64,000 bases of DNA from positions 1-64,000 of the forward strand of contig CABXKH010000002.1 in the NCBI GenBank assembly GCA_902512685.1, read 5' to 3'. Positions 17,855-26,791 of the stretch are shown here, piece after piece. A model generated the notes under the pieces. It worked only from the letters and a program-made list of their open reading frames with translations, made no database searches and was not told where the DNA came from. Within the stretch, counting starts at the first letter, position 1. Each line of letters opens with the position of its first letter. The position numbers and the translations under genes were made by a program. Source of the stretch: Paracoccaceae bacterium. Lineage in GTDB: Bacteria; Pseudomonadota; Alphaproteobacteria; Rhodobacterales; Rhodobacteraceae.

Positions 17855-20800
17855 TCAACCGCGCGGCAGCGACAGGGTTATGTTCTCGCCGCTTTTGATA
17901 TAACGCAGCTCGTTTTTCGCGATGGCGGCCACACGTCCGCCATCCAACCTATCGCCCACTTCAACCATGACCCGGCGGCCGCTTTTCAGCCGAATCAAGG
18001 CACGCCGTGTGCTTTTGGTGCCAAAAACCCCGATCAGGTTAATTTTGCGTAGATTAAGCGCCCTTTTCAAAGTGGCGTGTTTGCGCACCAGTGTATTGCT
18101 AGGCTCTGTGCCTGCGCCCGTGCCGACGTCTGCTTCTTCACCTTCACTTATGGTGCTTATCAGGCGCGATAGAAAACTGATGCCTTGCGTGGTTTCCAAA
18201 TCAAGCGGTCGGCTTTTGGGACGTAGTGATGCCAATAGGGGTTGTTCGAAGGGAAGGGGTTTGATGGCCGCAACGGCCTCTGCGGGTCTAACTTTGGGTC
18301 GCAACTGGGCCAAAGCAGCAAGTGCCTCTTGTGCCTTTTGATCTGGGGTCTTTAGGCTGCTGGGCCGCTGTGGGGGGCGAACCGTAACCAGTGGAATGCC
18401 GGTAACGGTCAACAACGGCACATTTTCAGTGCTTGGCTCTGGCACCATATTAGGCCGATCAGGTATCCGAGGAGAGTTTTGAATTTTTTGCTCGAGAAGG
18501 GCGACCTGCCCATTTTCCGATAGGGTGAGCGTCTGCGCATCCGGGGGGGTTGATCCGTCTTCTAAAAGATCAACTTCGGTCGACAGAGGGGTGCGCAGCG
18601 AAGTGTCAAATGGTGTTTGTGTTTCTGGTGTAAGTTTGGTGGTGTCCAAAGCGGCGATCTCTTGGGTTAGGACGGCGGCATCACCGCCGCTCTTGGCCAT
18701 TGGACGCAACTCATCAGTTTTACTCTCGGTCGCGGTCCCGTTCGGCAATTCCTCGACAACGCGCAGATCATCTGCGCCAAGTGATGCTGTCGCAAATGAC
18801 AATTCGGTCGGCCGTATGAAGTTGGGTTCAGGGATCAGTCCGGAAATAGGAGGCAGGGCGATCGCATCATAAACCTCAACCGGAGGATCAATCGAGGCAA
18901 TATAGAGATCTCCTAAATAATCCCAGCCCATATCTGCCGGCGGAATCGGTGCAACGGGTATGCTGCGAAGTATGCTTGCCCTATTATGGCCCCCTTCGGA
19001 ATTATGGATAGACAGGCCCAAGAAGGGCAGCATAAAGTTACTTTCGGGCCGCAAGTTGGCGCTATCGGGCAAAGTGTTTACATCTTTTCCATGTACCGCC
19101 GGGTCACGCGCGGCGCTGTAAATCGCCCCAAGAAAATCCCAGCTTGTCGCCAAAGGAAGCTCTGGGGCAATGGGCCAATCTGGCATCGGTTGATAAAGGT
19201 TGCGCAGCGCATCGGGCCGGGTTGGACCGGTGGGTTTTCTGTCAGGTCTTTCAAGCGGGATCAATTCGTGATCGCTGTCAATCAGGGCCAGAGATTGCCA
19301 CGTAAACACTGGAGAGACCTGCCCCAAGCTAAGCGCTGGTTCATCCAGCACATCAACCCCTAAATCGTATTCCACCCGCGCAAGCTCTTTCAGAGCCGCT
19401 AGATCAAGTTCAAAACTGTCATCGGTAATCACGGTCTCTGGCCTGGAAGGTGTGCTTGTCAGCCCAGTTAAGGCAGGTGAGAAAACCGGTTTAAGTTTTG
19501 CGATTTGGGGGGCGTTGTCAGCTGTGATTTCACCAAAAACAGCAGGATCTCCGTCAGGTCGCTTTTGTGCACCAAGCGCTGTAATTTCCATTGTGGATGT
19601 CAGGGTCGGACCCGAGTCCAAGAGAGCCCACTCTTTTTCACCATCGGTGATCTGAGGCGCATAAATTGAATAAGCTGCGAAGGCTACGGCCGCCAACATC
19701 ACAGGTGCCAGAAGAAAAACCGGCCAAAATGGCTTTATCGTTTGTTTTAGATCTTCTGGTAGCTCAAGTGTCTTTTGCGCCTCATGCCACCATGCTTTTA
19801 TATCGGCGCGACTTTTGATCAGAAAAGCCTGGATTTGGCGGCGTAATTGCCTCTGCTGCTCATTCAATTCGACGCAGTATTGTTTTGCGCTGATGGCTTG
19901 CTTTGCCAGCTCTGCTTTAAGCTGCTTTGCTGCATCCTGCAGGCCGCTTAGATCAATTGATCGGACTTGATTGATGATCAACCGCCGCAATGAGCGCAGG
20001 CCAAGGCCGGTTTTCTGCCGCGCCGATTTAATCCTATGCGACATCCATTTTGCAGCGCTACGGCCAATATCGAGCGGCGCGGAAACCATCAGGCTTGCGG
20101 CGTTTTGTGGATCAAGAGTGACTTGCGGTGCAATCAAAGTTTGTTTCTGTGGCGCTCGTGCAGGGCGGGGCTCTGCTGCGGGCGGGGTGCTGTCGCGTTG
20201 ACTGCGAAAAACCAATTCCTGCTCAGGCTCTTGCGCATCGGTAATTTTATCAGACGTTGTTTCCGGTGAATTCTGAATGCCAGAGTTTTGCACCGGTTGC
20301 TTTGACAAAGGGGCGGCAATCAACTCCGGATTAGGCAGGATGGCAATGGCCTGCTCATCGCATTCCATGCGGCGGCGGTCTCCTTCGGCAGTGCCGAAAA
20401 AGGCTTCGCCAATAAAGCTGCCCTTGGGGGGGATTGCAACATTTCCCAATGGCTTAAACTCACAGCTTTGAGCAAAGGCTTCAGCTTCCTGAAGGGTTTC
20501 AATCGCCACGGCGGCTACAAAAATACTATCCTGTGTGGTGGCCCAGTCATACCGTAACTCGGACAATTGATAGGGGGTTGCTGTTTTTAAACGGGCATTG
20601 ATCAGGGCTTCTATATCATCGATCAATGCATTTTTCGGGCGGGCCAAAGTAAGATATTTTATCTGCTCGTTTGGGATCACAAGCTTCACTTGAGCCGCAC
20701 TTGCATCTAAGCTGAGCGCCTGCTTTCGCAACCTGCCTAATTTTGGGGTAAGATCATCCTTTTGAAAGCTGACACGGCCAAGGACAGACCAACCTGTTTC

Positions 20801-20860
20801 GGCCCGCTGCAGCAGCGATATGCTGTCAAAAGACAGGGAAAGGGCAAAATTTGGTTTCAT
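17855..20860 (-). CDS. GspL/PilM-like plus GspC/PilP-like bitopic membrane protein, function unknown
   Basis: A 1001-residue protein. Residues 1-160 resemble the cytoplasmic actin-like part of GspL/PilM proteins (LVIPNEQIKYLTL, then ALINARLKT, then FVAAVAIET). A charged, coiled-coil-prone stretch (about 310-370) leads to one membrane segment at 378-400. The rest should be periplasmic, with Pro-rich linkers and internal repeats built on W-D-F/Y-L-G-x-hydrophobic-Y (574 WDFLGAIYSAARDP, 646 WDYLGDLYIASIDP; a weaker one at 521). The last 60 residues (INLIGVFGTKSTRRALIRLK, then VGDRL, then LSLPRG) look like the GspC HR/PilP domain. No secretion or pilus genes are nearby. Fusion and function are inference from pattern; I recognise no characterised homologue. 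Confidence 0.7.
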   Translation of the reverse strand: MKPNFALSLSFDSISLLQRAETGWSVLGRVSFQKDDLTPKLGRLRKQALSLDASAAQVKLVIPNEQIKYLTLARPKNALIDDIEALINARLKTATPYQLSELRYDWATTQDSIFVAAVAIETLQEAEAFAQSCEFKPLGNVAIPPKGSFIGEAFFGTAEGDRRRMECDEQAIAILPNPELIAAPLSKQPVQNSGIQNSPETTSDKITDAQEPEQELVFRSQRDSTPPAAEPRPARAPQKQTLIAPQVTLDPQNAASLMVSAPLDIGRSAAKWMSHRIKSARQKTGLGLRSLRRLIINQVRSIDLSGLQDAAKQLKAELAKQAISAKQYCVELNEQQRQLRRQIQAFLIKSRADIKAWWHEAQKTLELPEDLKQTIKPFWPVFLLAPVMLAAVAFAAYSIYAPQITDGEKEWALLDSGPTLTSTMEITALGAQKRPDGDPAVFGEITADNAPQIAKLKPVFSPALTGLTSTPSRPETVITDDSFELDLAALKELARVEYDLGVDVLDEPALSLGQVSPVFTWQSLALIDSDHELIPLERPDRKPTGPTRPDALRNLYQPMPDWPIAPELPLATSWDFLGAIYSAARDPAVHGKDVNTLPDSANLRPESNFMLPFLGLSIHNSEGGHNRASILRSIPVAPIPPADMGWDYLGDLYIASIDPPVEVYDAIALPPISGLIPEPNFIRPTELSFATASLGADDLRVVEELPNGTATESKTDELRPMAKSGGDAAVLTQEIAALDTTKLTPETQTPFDTSLRTPLSTEVDLLEDGSTPPDAQTLTLSENGQVALLEQKIQNSPRIPDRPNMVPEPSTENVPLLTVTGIPLVTVRPPQRPSSLKTPDQKAQEALAALAQLRPKVRPAEAVAAIKPLPFEQPLLASLRPKSRPLDLETTQGISFLSRLISTISEGEEADVGTGAGTEPSNTLVRKHATLKRALNLRKINLIGVFGTKSTRRALIRLKSGRRVMVEVGDRLDGGRVAAIAKNELRYIKSGENITLSLPRG

Positions 20861-21002
20861 CCGGTCAGATTGGCTATGTCACTCTTAGCGCAGGTTTTGC
20901 GCCTTTGTGGCCAGAGTTTACAGCAGGATAAAGCGCTTTCAAAGTAAAACCCCACCACTAGCGGATTTTTGCCTCTGCCAAAGTCAATTAAACAAACTCA
21001 AC

Positions 21003-21020
21003 CAGCCCATTTCTGGGCTG
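21003..21020 (-). terminator. Hairpin downstream of metY
   Basis: Stem CAGCCCA / TGGGCTG with a 4-base loop, about 60 bases after the metY stop. In the metY direction it is followed by GTTGAGTTTGTTT, a poor but T-rich tail. Probably a weak terminator or mRNA 3' end. Confidence 0.4.
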
Positions 21021-21078
21021 ATTGTAACATTTTGCCGGCCATAATCCGATATGTCCGGACCTGTATACCCAAAGGGCG

Positions 21079-22374
21079 CTATTTTGCTGCGGCCTGTTTT
21101 AGCGCCTGATCAAGATCACCGATCAGATCATCGGCATCTTCTATACCGATAGATATCCGTACGACATTTGGCCCCGCGCCGGCGGCTTCTTGTTGCTCGG
21201 TGCTCAACTGGCGGTGCGTGGTTGAAGCGGAATGGATCACCAAAGAGCGCGCGTCACCCAAATTTGCCACATGGCTGAAAATCTCAAGGCTATCGACAAA
21301 TTTCACACAGGCCTTATAGCCGCCTTTTAGTCCAACAGTAAATAAACCGCCGGCCCCTTTGGGGCAAATCCGCGCGCCACGATCAAAATAGGGCGAACTG
21401 GGCAAGCCGGCATAGGTGACCGCATCGACCGCATCATGGCCTTCCAGCCATCCAGCGATTTTTTTGGCATTTGCCACATGCCGATCCATACGAAGCGACA
21501 GCGTTTCAATGCCCATCAATGTATAATGCGCCGCCTGTGGGTTCATCGTCATCCCCAAATCGCGTAGCCCGACAGCAATCCCATGGAACGTAAAGGCCAA
21601 AGGCCCAAAGGTTTCGTGGAACTTAAGCCCGTGATAGGCTGGCTCCGGGGCGGAAAGCGAAGGAAATTTATTGCTGGCTGACCAGTCGAATTTACCGCTA
21701 TCAACAATGCAACCCCCGGTTACAGTGCCGTTACCCGTCAGGTATTTGGTGGTCGAATGCACCACCAAAGTCGCCCCGTGCTCAATCGGCCGGCACAGAT
21801 AAGGCGTCGCCGAAGTGTTATCGACAATCAACGGCAGACCGGCTTTGTCGGAAACGGCAGCGATGGCATCTAGGTCGGTAATATATCCGCCCGGATTGGC
21901 GATAGATTCGCAAAATACCGCTCGGGTATCATCGTCAATTGCGGCGGCAACGGCCTCAACGTCGTCAAAATCTACAAAGCGCGCCGACCACCCAAAGCGT
22001 CGAATGGTCTGACTAAACTGGGTGACTGTTCCGCCGTAAAGCCGGGTCGAAACCACCACGTTTCGCCCGGGTTCCATCAGTGGAAAAAGCGCCATTATTT
22101 GCGCCGCATGCCCCGAAGAACAACACACCGCACCCGCGCCGCCTTCCAATGTCGCAACACGCTCTTGCAGCACAGCCACTGTCGGGTTGGTCAAACGCGA
22201 ATAAATAAAGCCCACTTCTTGTAGGTTAAACAGGGCCGCTGCATGATCTGCATCGCGAAACACAAAGGCAGTGGATTGGTAGATCGGGGTTTGACGGGCA
22301 CCGGTTGCGGGATCCGGCCGTGCGCCGGCATGGATCTGCAGCGTGTCAAAGCCGTATGTTGGTCCTTGAGACAT
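21079..22374 (-). CDS. metY: O-acetylhomoserine sulfhydrylase
   Basis: PLP enzyme making homocysteine (or methionine) from O-acetylhomoserine and sulfide (or methanethiol). The Cys/Met metabolism fold is clear: YSRLTNPT (residues 58-65), SSGHAAQIMAL, the cofactor aspartate in IVDNTSATPYLCRP, and the PLP lysine Lys210 in HSTTKYLTGNGT. The 431-residue length matches the MetY/OAH sulfhydrylase branch, longer than cystathionine gamma-synthases. AGGAG lies 8 bases before the ATG. I looked for a SAM riboswitch in the leader and could not recognise one. Confidence 0.92.
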   Translation of the reverse strand: MSQGPTYGFDTLQIHAGARPDPATGARQTPIYQSTAFVFRDADHAAALFNLQEVGFIYSRLTNPTVAVLQERVATLEGGAGAVCCSSGHAAQIMALFPLMEPGRNVVVSTRLYGGTVTQFSQTIRRFGWSARFVDFDDVEAVAAAIDDDTRAVFCESIANPGGYITDLDAIAAVSDKAGLPLIVDNTSATPYLCRPIEHGATLVVHSTTKYLTGNGTVTGGCIVDSGKFDWSASNKFPSLSAPEPAYHGLKFHETFGPLAFTFHGIAVGLRDLGMTMNPQAAHYTLMGIETLSLRMDRHVANAKKIAGWLEGHDAVDAVTYAGLPSSPYFDRGARICPKGAGGLFTVGLKGGYKACVKFVDSLEIFSHVANLGDARSLVIHSASTTHRQLSTEQQEAAGAGPNVVRISIGIEDADDLIGDLDQALKQAAAK

Positions 22375-22579
22375 TTAAGTCGCTCCTGTTGTAATATTTC
22401 AAATATGATAAAGCTCTGCCAAGTTGAGAACAACACCATTATCCTGTTTCAGGGGTGGATTCCAACTCATTAAGAATATTCGTCCTTATAACGCCGCAAA
22501 AGGCAGAAATTTGTTCTGCATGGCCGTTTGTTGCCGCCCTTTTTTCTTTGAACAAATACTCAAAGCCTTGGTGAATTAA

Positions 22580-23571
22580 TTATCGCATCCAGTAGCCTGC
22601 AGATTTTATCTTGTTGCGAATTGCACGTTCTTTTCGCGGCAGATTATCTTGATCAAATAAGGCCCGCACGCGGTGCCCGCGGCCATGATAGATGAGCCGC
22701 TTAAAAGGTTCATACTGTTTAAGAACTTTTTTGATTTTATTTGGCGCAGCCACCTGCTCTAGCGTGGTGACGACGGCATCGCTTTCGCGGGCGTACAGCA
22801 ACGGCAGGGTGCGATAGTGGCAGCTGGTTGCCCCATCAAGGCTGTCTTTCGGCAGCGCATCCCGCTTGCCTTTAAAGCTATGCAGTACAAGCGGCAGAGC
22901 GACCTGATCCAGCCATGGATTTAGGCTTTGGCATTGAATGGTCTCGGGTCCGTTGTCGCGAATATTTACCGCAAAATCAGTAAACCGCGTACCAAATTGA
23001 TGCGGGCTTTTGAAATAGAAATATCCCGCATTGAAATAAAGGTATCGGCGCCAGTATTCATCGGGTTGCGACCGGTCAAGCGAGCTTTTGAAATCCAAAT
23101 CAAACTTGTCGTAAAGCGATTTCCAAATAGCAGTGTAGCCGGGGCCGTAAAGCTCGATTTCCGGCCAAGTCCCTTCACAGCGCGAAGAGGCGGAAGGTTT
23201 GTTAAAATCAAACGGCACATCTGTGATCTCGCAGGTGATCAAGGTGTCAGTGTCGAAAAAAACAAAAGGCGCATCCTCGGGAAGCGCTGCAAGGCACTCA
23301 ATTTTGTTGCCATAGGGATAGCTTTGACCAAAATGGCGGTTTTCAAAGGGGTAAATTTCGGCGCCCATATCTAATAAAGCTTTTCGGCAGTCGTCTGAAT
23401 TGATTTTTGGGTTGCGCTCCCAGCAGGGGCTGGGTTGCGGTTCAGCCACAAACACTTTTCCTAGAAACTCCGGGCTATTGGCCCGTAGTGAGGCTAAAAA
23501 AGTACCGCTTCATATTGCAGACGACCGGCCTGCGCTACAAGCACGAGGTTGAAATTAATTTTTTTGGACAT
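22580..23571 (-). pseudogene. Glycosyltransferase-like gene with a one-base frameshift
   Basis: The downstream frame (from 23455) encodes 291 residues with a DxD-type motif FFDTDT in a PFVFFDTDTLITCEI context, as in nucleotide-diphospho-sugar transferases. It has no proper start. Upstream, ATG at 23571 opens a second frame, MSKKINFNLVLVAQAG followed by RLQYEAVLF, which ends at TAG. Moving one base at the A6 run (23496-23501; T6 on the coding strand) restores a continuous protein: VLF-LASLRANSPEFLGK-VFVAEPQP. A seventh T would give it. So the gene is either truly inactivated or carries a sequencing error. Acceptor and donor unknown; no other sugar genes adjoin it. Confidence 0.75.
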
Positions 23572-23708
23572 AAATAGCCTACTTCAAAACAAAAAAACTC
23601 TAGCAATTCACACAGGTTTTGGAAAGTCCTAAAGGACTTCTCAAACTGATATGCCGGCCTTTGGGTGCATTGGTCGGTCGTTGATGGCCCCAAATGCTTG
23701 GCCAAAAA

Positions 23709-24119
23709 TTAGGTTAATGCCTCTTTATAGCTTAAAAAGCGCGCATCGCGCATCACGCGCTGGTTCATGGCCTCTCGCAGGGCCCCGACCGATTTATAGG
23801 GCCGCATCACCACCTCAAAACATGTAATGAGCCCGGCGTCGTCCAAAGTGATCAAATCCACCCCGACCGCATCAAGCGCGCCGATTTTGCATTCAAATTC
23901 CAGGGCCCAGTTCACGCCTTCGCCCATAATGCGGCGATATTTAAAATCTGAAAAAACCTGTGCTACATGGCCCAAAACAGCCGCGACAGGATCACGCCCG
24001 GTCCAGGTTTTGTAATAGGTTGGGGGTTTGAACTTTACCTCTTTGGCCAGCAAGTCTTTGAGTGCCTCTTCGTCGCCCTTGGCAACAACATCACGCATGG
24101 TTTCAATGGTTGGGTGCAT
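23709..24119 (-). CDS. SnoaL/NTF2-like domain protein
   Basis: A 136-residue protein with the cone-shaped NTF2/SnoaL fold pattern: an N-terminal helix (MRDVVAKGDEEALKDLLAKE), a helix around GRDPVAAVLGHVAQVF, and strands VNWALEFECKIG and VDLITLDDAGLITCFEVVMRP; the DDAGLITCFEV piece is typical. Many such proteins are small hydrolases or isomerases, many unassigned. I use the ATG at 24119, preceded by GAGG; a longer frame opens with TTG at 24296 but its first 59 residues show no family character. Confidence 0.75.
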   Translation of the reverse strand: MHPTIETMRDVVAKGDEEALKDLLAKEVKFKPPTYYKTWTGRDPVAAVLGHVAQVFSDFKYRRIMGEGVNWALEFECKIGALDAVGVDLITLDDAGLITCFEVVMRPYKSVGALREAMNQRVMRDARFLSYKEALT

Positions 24120-24497
24120 TCTAGCCTCGTACTGTGAATTTATAAAAATCATCGTTGAAAATTGTTTATAGCCGAAATCTATGGCATAAAAACCATACTT
24201 TGCCCAGTCTCGATCCGCCTGGATGACCACAGGTAACGGCACGTTTTCCAAACCAGGTGCACCGTCTTCTGAAGTAGAGTGATAAAGCGTTGACAATATG
24301 CAAAATATTGAAAAAAAGGTTGCCAGATGCAGAGCTTATTCTAAAGTTGTGGGGCACTCTTTACCCCCCCAAAAAAGGCCAAAACAAAAGAAAGACGCGC
24401 AATGATTGCATGCAGTTTCTGCCCATTCTGCCAGATGGGTACCTCACTGAGGCCCTTGGCCAGCTTTGCGCAATATCAATGGTGCAGGATTTGGTTA

Positions 24498-25862
24498 ATG
24501 GTTGCAGAGATTTTAGAACCCGCCCGAAAAACGCCAGTGGCCCTGGAAACCGATATTGTCATTGTGGGATCGGGCCCGGGTGGGTTGGCCGCAGCTTTGG
24601 GCGCGGCGCGCTGCGGCGCAAAAGTGGCCTTGGTCGAGCGTTTTGGCTGTTTTGGCGGCAACATCACGGTTGTGGGGGTGGAAGGCTTTGCGTGGTACCG
24701 ACATGAGCAAACCGTCGAAGCCAACGGCATTGGCCGCGAATTTGAAGAGCGCGCCAAGGCCATGGGGGCCGCGGTGCCGGAAAGTCAGTCCCTGAGCTAT
24801 GAACTCGATAGTGAAGGGTTTAAGTTGGTCGCAGACCAACTGATTAGCGAAGCCGGCATTGTGCCGATGCTGCACCGCCAGTTTGTTTCCCCGATCATGG
24901 AAGGCGCCGAAGTGCGCGGTATTATTGTCGAATCCAAATCCGGCCGTGAGGCAATTTTGGCCAAACGGGTGATCGATGCCACGGGGGACGCTGATATTGC
25001 GCACCGCGCGGGCGCGCCAACCACCAAAACACCGATTGAGCAAACTCAGGCCGCCAGTGTGATGTTCCATCTCGCCGGTGTGGACAAAGAAAAGTTTATG
25101 CAGGGCGTCGCGGATGATCCGCAAACCTACAAAGACTGGTCAAGCGGCGAATGGCAGGTCGAAACCGATGGCAAAGAGGATGACATGTTCTCGCCTTTTC
25201 TTGGCAAGCCCTTTGAACAGGCCATTCGTGACGGGCTGATACCGGCGGATCTTAATACCATTGGTGGAACCTGGGGCGCTGTGCACGACAGCGGTGAGAT
25301 GACCTATATGAACCTCATTCATCTGGCCGGGTGTGATGGCACCGATGCAGACAGCCTGACTAAGTTTGAAATCGAAGGCCGCCGGCAGGCCATGGTGGCG
25401 ATCGAGGCCCTGCGTCACTATACAGCCGGATGCGAAGCCGTGCGGCTGCGCAATTTCGGGATGAGCATTGGCATCCGTGACAGCCGTAAAATTGATGCTG
25501 TGTATAATATGACGGAAACAGATGTGCGCCAAGAAGGGCGATTTGAGGACAGCATCGGAATTTACCCCGAGTTCATTGATGGCTATGGAATTTTGATTTT
25601 ACCGACCACTGGCCGTTATATGCAAATTCCCTATCGGGCGATGGTGCCCAAAAATGTTGAAAATCTGCTTGTCGCGGGCCGCGCAATCGGCGGGGACAAG
25701 GTGGCACATGCAGCCACAAGGAATATGGCCTGCTGCGCCGTGGCAGGCCAAGGCGCTGGGGTTGCGGCAGCGCTGTCGGTGAAGAGCAACTGCGCGTTAC
25801 GCGATATTGATATGGGCGCGCTGCAGACAGAGCTGCAGCGACAAGGGGTGCGCATTGACTAA
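24498..25862 (+). CDS. FAD-dependent oxidoreductase
   Basis: A 454-residue flavoprotein of the FAD_oxidored family (thiamine biosynthesis- or fumarate reductase-like fold). The N-terminal dinucleotide motif GSGPGGLAAALGAARCG is at about residues 24-40, followed by FGGNITVVG, a segment often seen where a xanthan-like or tungsten-associated oxidoreductase binds FAD. The C-terminal FAD contact is NLLVAGRAIGGDKVAHAA. AGGA is 8 bases before the ATG at 24498; the frame extends to 24402 but begins in non-family sequence. It overlaps the next gene, an enoyl-CoA hydratase, suggesting a joint catabolic role. Substrate unknown. Confidence 0.8.
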   Translation: MVAEILEPARKTPVALETDIVIVGSGPGGLAAALGAARCGAKVALVERFGCFGGNITVVGVEGFAWYRHEQTVEANGIGREFEERAKAMGAAVPESQSLSYELDSEGFKLVADQLISEAGIVPMLHRQFVSPIMEGAEVRGIIVESKSGREAILAKRVIDATGDADIAHRAGAPTTKTPIEQTQAASVMFHLAGVDKEKFMQGVADDPQTYKDWSSGEWQVETDGKEDDMFSPFLGKPFEQAIRDGLIPADLNTIGGTWGAVHDSGEMTYMNLIHLAGCDGTDADSLTKFEIEGRRQAMVAIEALRHYTAGCEAVRLRNFGMSIGIRDSRKIDAVYNMTETDVRQEGRFEDSIGIYPEFIDGYGILILPTTGRYMQIPYRAMVPKNVENLLVAGRAIGGDKVAHAATRNMACCAVAGQGAGVAAALSVKSNCALRDIDMGALQTELQRQGVRID

Positions 25863-26751
25863 CCTCATGATAGGGTCACGCACAGCAGGGGGTACGATAA
25901 GCAAGGTTCTATATAAAAGAGATGGCCGTATTGCCCGGATCATTTTGAACCGGCCAGAGGTGATGAATGCCATCGACGATGATTTACCGCGCCTGCTGTC
26001 AGAGGCTGTAAACCGCGCTGACCAAGACCCCAAAGTGCATGTGATGATCTTATCAGGCGAGGGCAAAGCTTTTTGTGCCGGCTATGATTTGAGCTATTAC
26101 GCCGAGGGGGCAAGCCAGAACAAAGTGGTTCAGGACATGCCTTGGGATCCGATGCAGGACTATCAGTTCATGTGGGCCAACACCCAGCACTGGATGTCGA
26201 TGTTTCGCGCATTGAAGCCGGTGATTTGTAAAGTCCATGGCTTTGCAGTGGCGGGCGGGTCTGATATCGCGCTCTGTGCTGATTTAACGATTATGGCTGA
26301 TACTGCCAAAATCGGCTATATGCCGACCCGGGTCTGGGGCTGTCCGACCACGGCGATGTGGGTTTATCGCCTTGGACCGGAAAAAGCCAAGCGGATGATG
26401 TTTACCGGCGATAAAATTACGGGCCGCGAGGCCGCTGATATGGGCTTGGTTCTGCAATCTGTGCCAGAGGCAGAGCTGGATGAAACCGTCGAGGCCTTGG
26501 CCAGCTGCATGGCAACGGTGCCTGTCAATCAACTGGCGATGCAAAAGATGGTGATCAACCAGACTATGGAAGCAACGCTTAATCAAACCCAGCGTTTGGC
26601 CACAGTTTTTGATGGCATTACCCGTCATTCCCCGGAAGGGTTCAATTTTTTGGCCCGTGTTGATCAAGTCGGATGGAAGCAAGCGGTCCAAGAGCGCGAC
26701 GAAGGCAGCTTTGACTGGACTGCCAATCAGCCCATGCCTCCACGCACATAA
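25855..26751 (+). CDS. Enoyl-CoA hydratase/isomerase family protein
   Basis: Crotonase-fold protein of about 298 residues. The oxyanion-hole segments are visible: SGEGKAFCAGYDLSYY and KVHGFAVAGGSDIALCADL. Residues at the usual acid/base position (around RVWGCPTTAMW) differ from classic enoyl-CoA hydratases, so the exact reaction is open. Start is unsure: TTG at 25855 has AAGGGG 6 bases upstream and overlaps the oxidoreductase stop, while ATG at 25867 lacks a ribosome site. Coupled to the FAD oxidoreductase, and converging on the TRAP permease. Confidence 0.85.
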   Translation: MTNLMIGSRTAGGTISKVLYKRDGRIARIILNRPEVMNAIDDDLPRLLSEAVNRADQDPKVHVMILSGEGKAFCAGYDLSYYAEGASQNKVVQDMPWDPMQDYQFMWANTQHWMSMFRALKPVICKVHGFAVAGGSDIALCADLTIMADTAKIGYMPTRVWGCPTTAMWVYRLGPEKAKRMMFTGDKITGREAADMGLVLQSVPEAELDETVEALASCMATVPVNQLAMQKMVINQTMEATLNQTQRLATVFDGITRHSPEGFNFLARVDQVGWKQAVQERDEGSFDWTANQPMPPRT

Positions 26752-26791
26752 TTTCGGAACCGCAAGCTAGCGCTGCAAAGTTGATGCCTTT

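Noticed and set aside
22375..22500. Possible SAM riboswitch in the metY leader
   Set aside because: SAM-II/SAM-V elements often precede this gene in alphaproteobacteria, but I could not find their conserved pseudoknot pairing or core bases; only a simple ribosome site is visible.
23490..23505. Programmed frameshifting at the T6 run of the glycosyltransferase-like gene
   Set aside because: A run of six is shorter than those usually prone to transcriptional slippage, and no slippery heptamer with a downstream stem is seen; decay or sequencing error is simpler.
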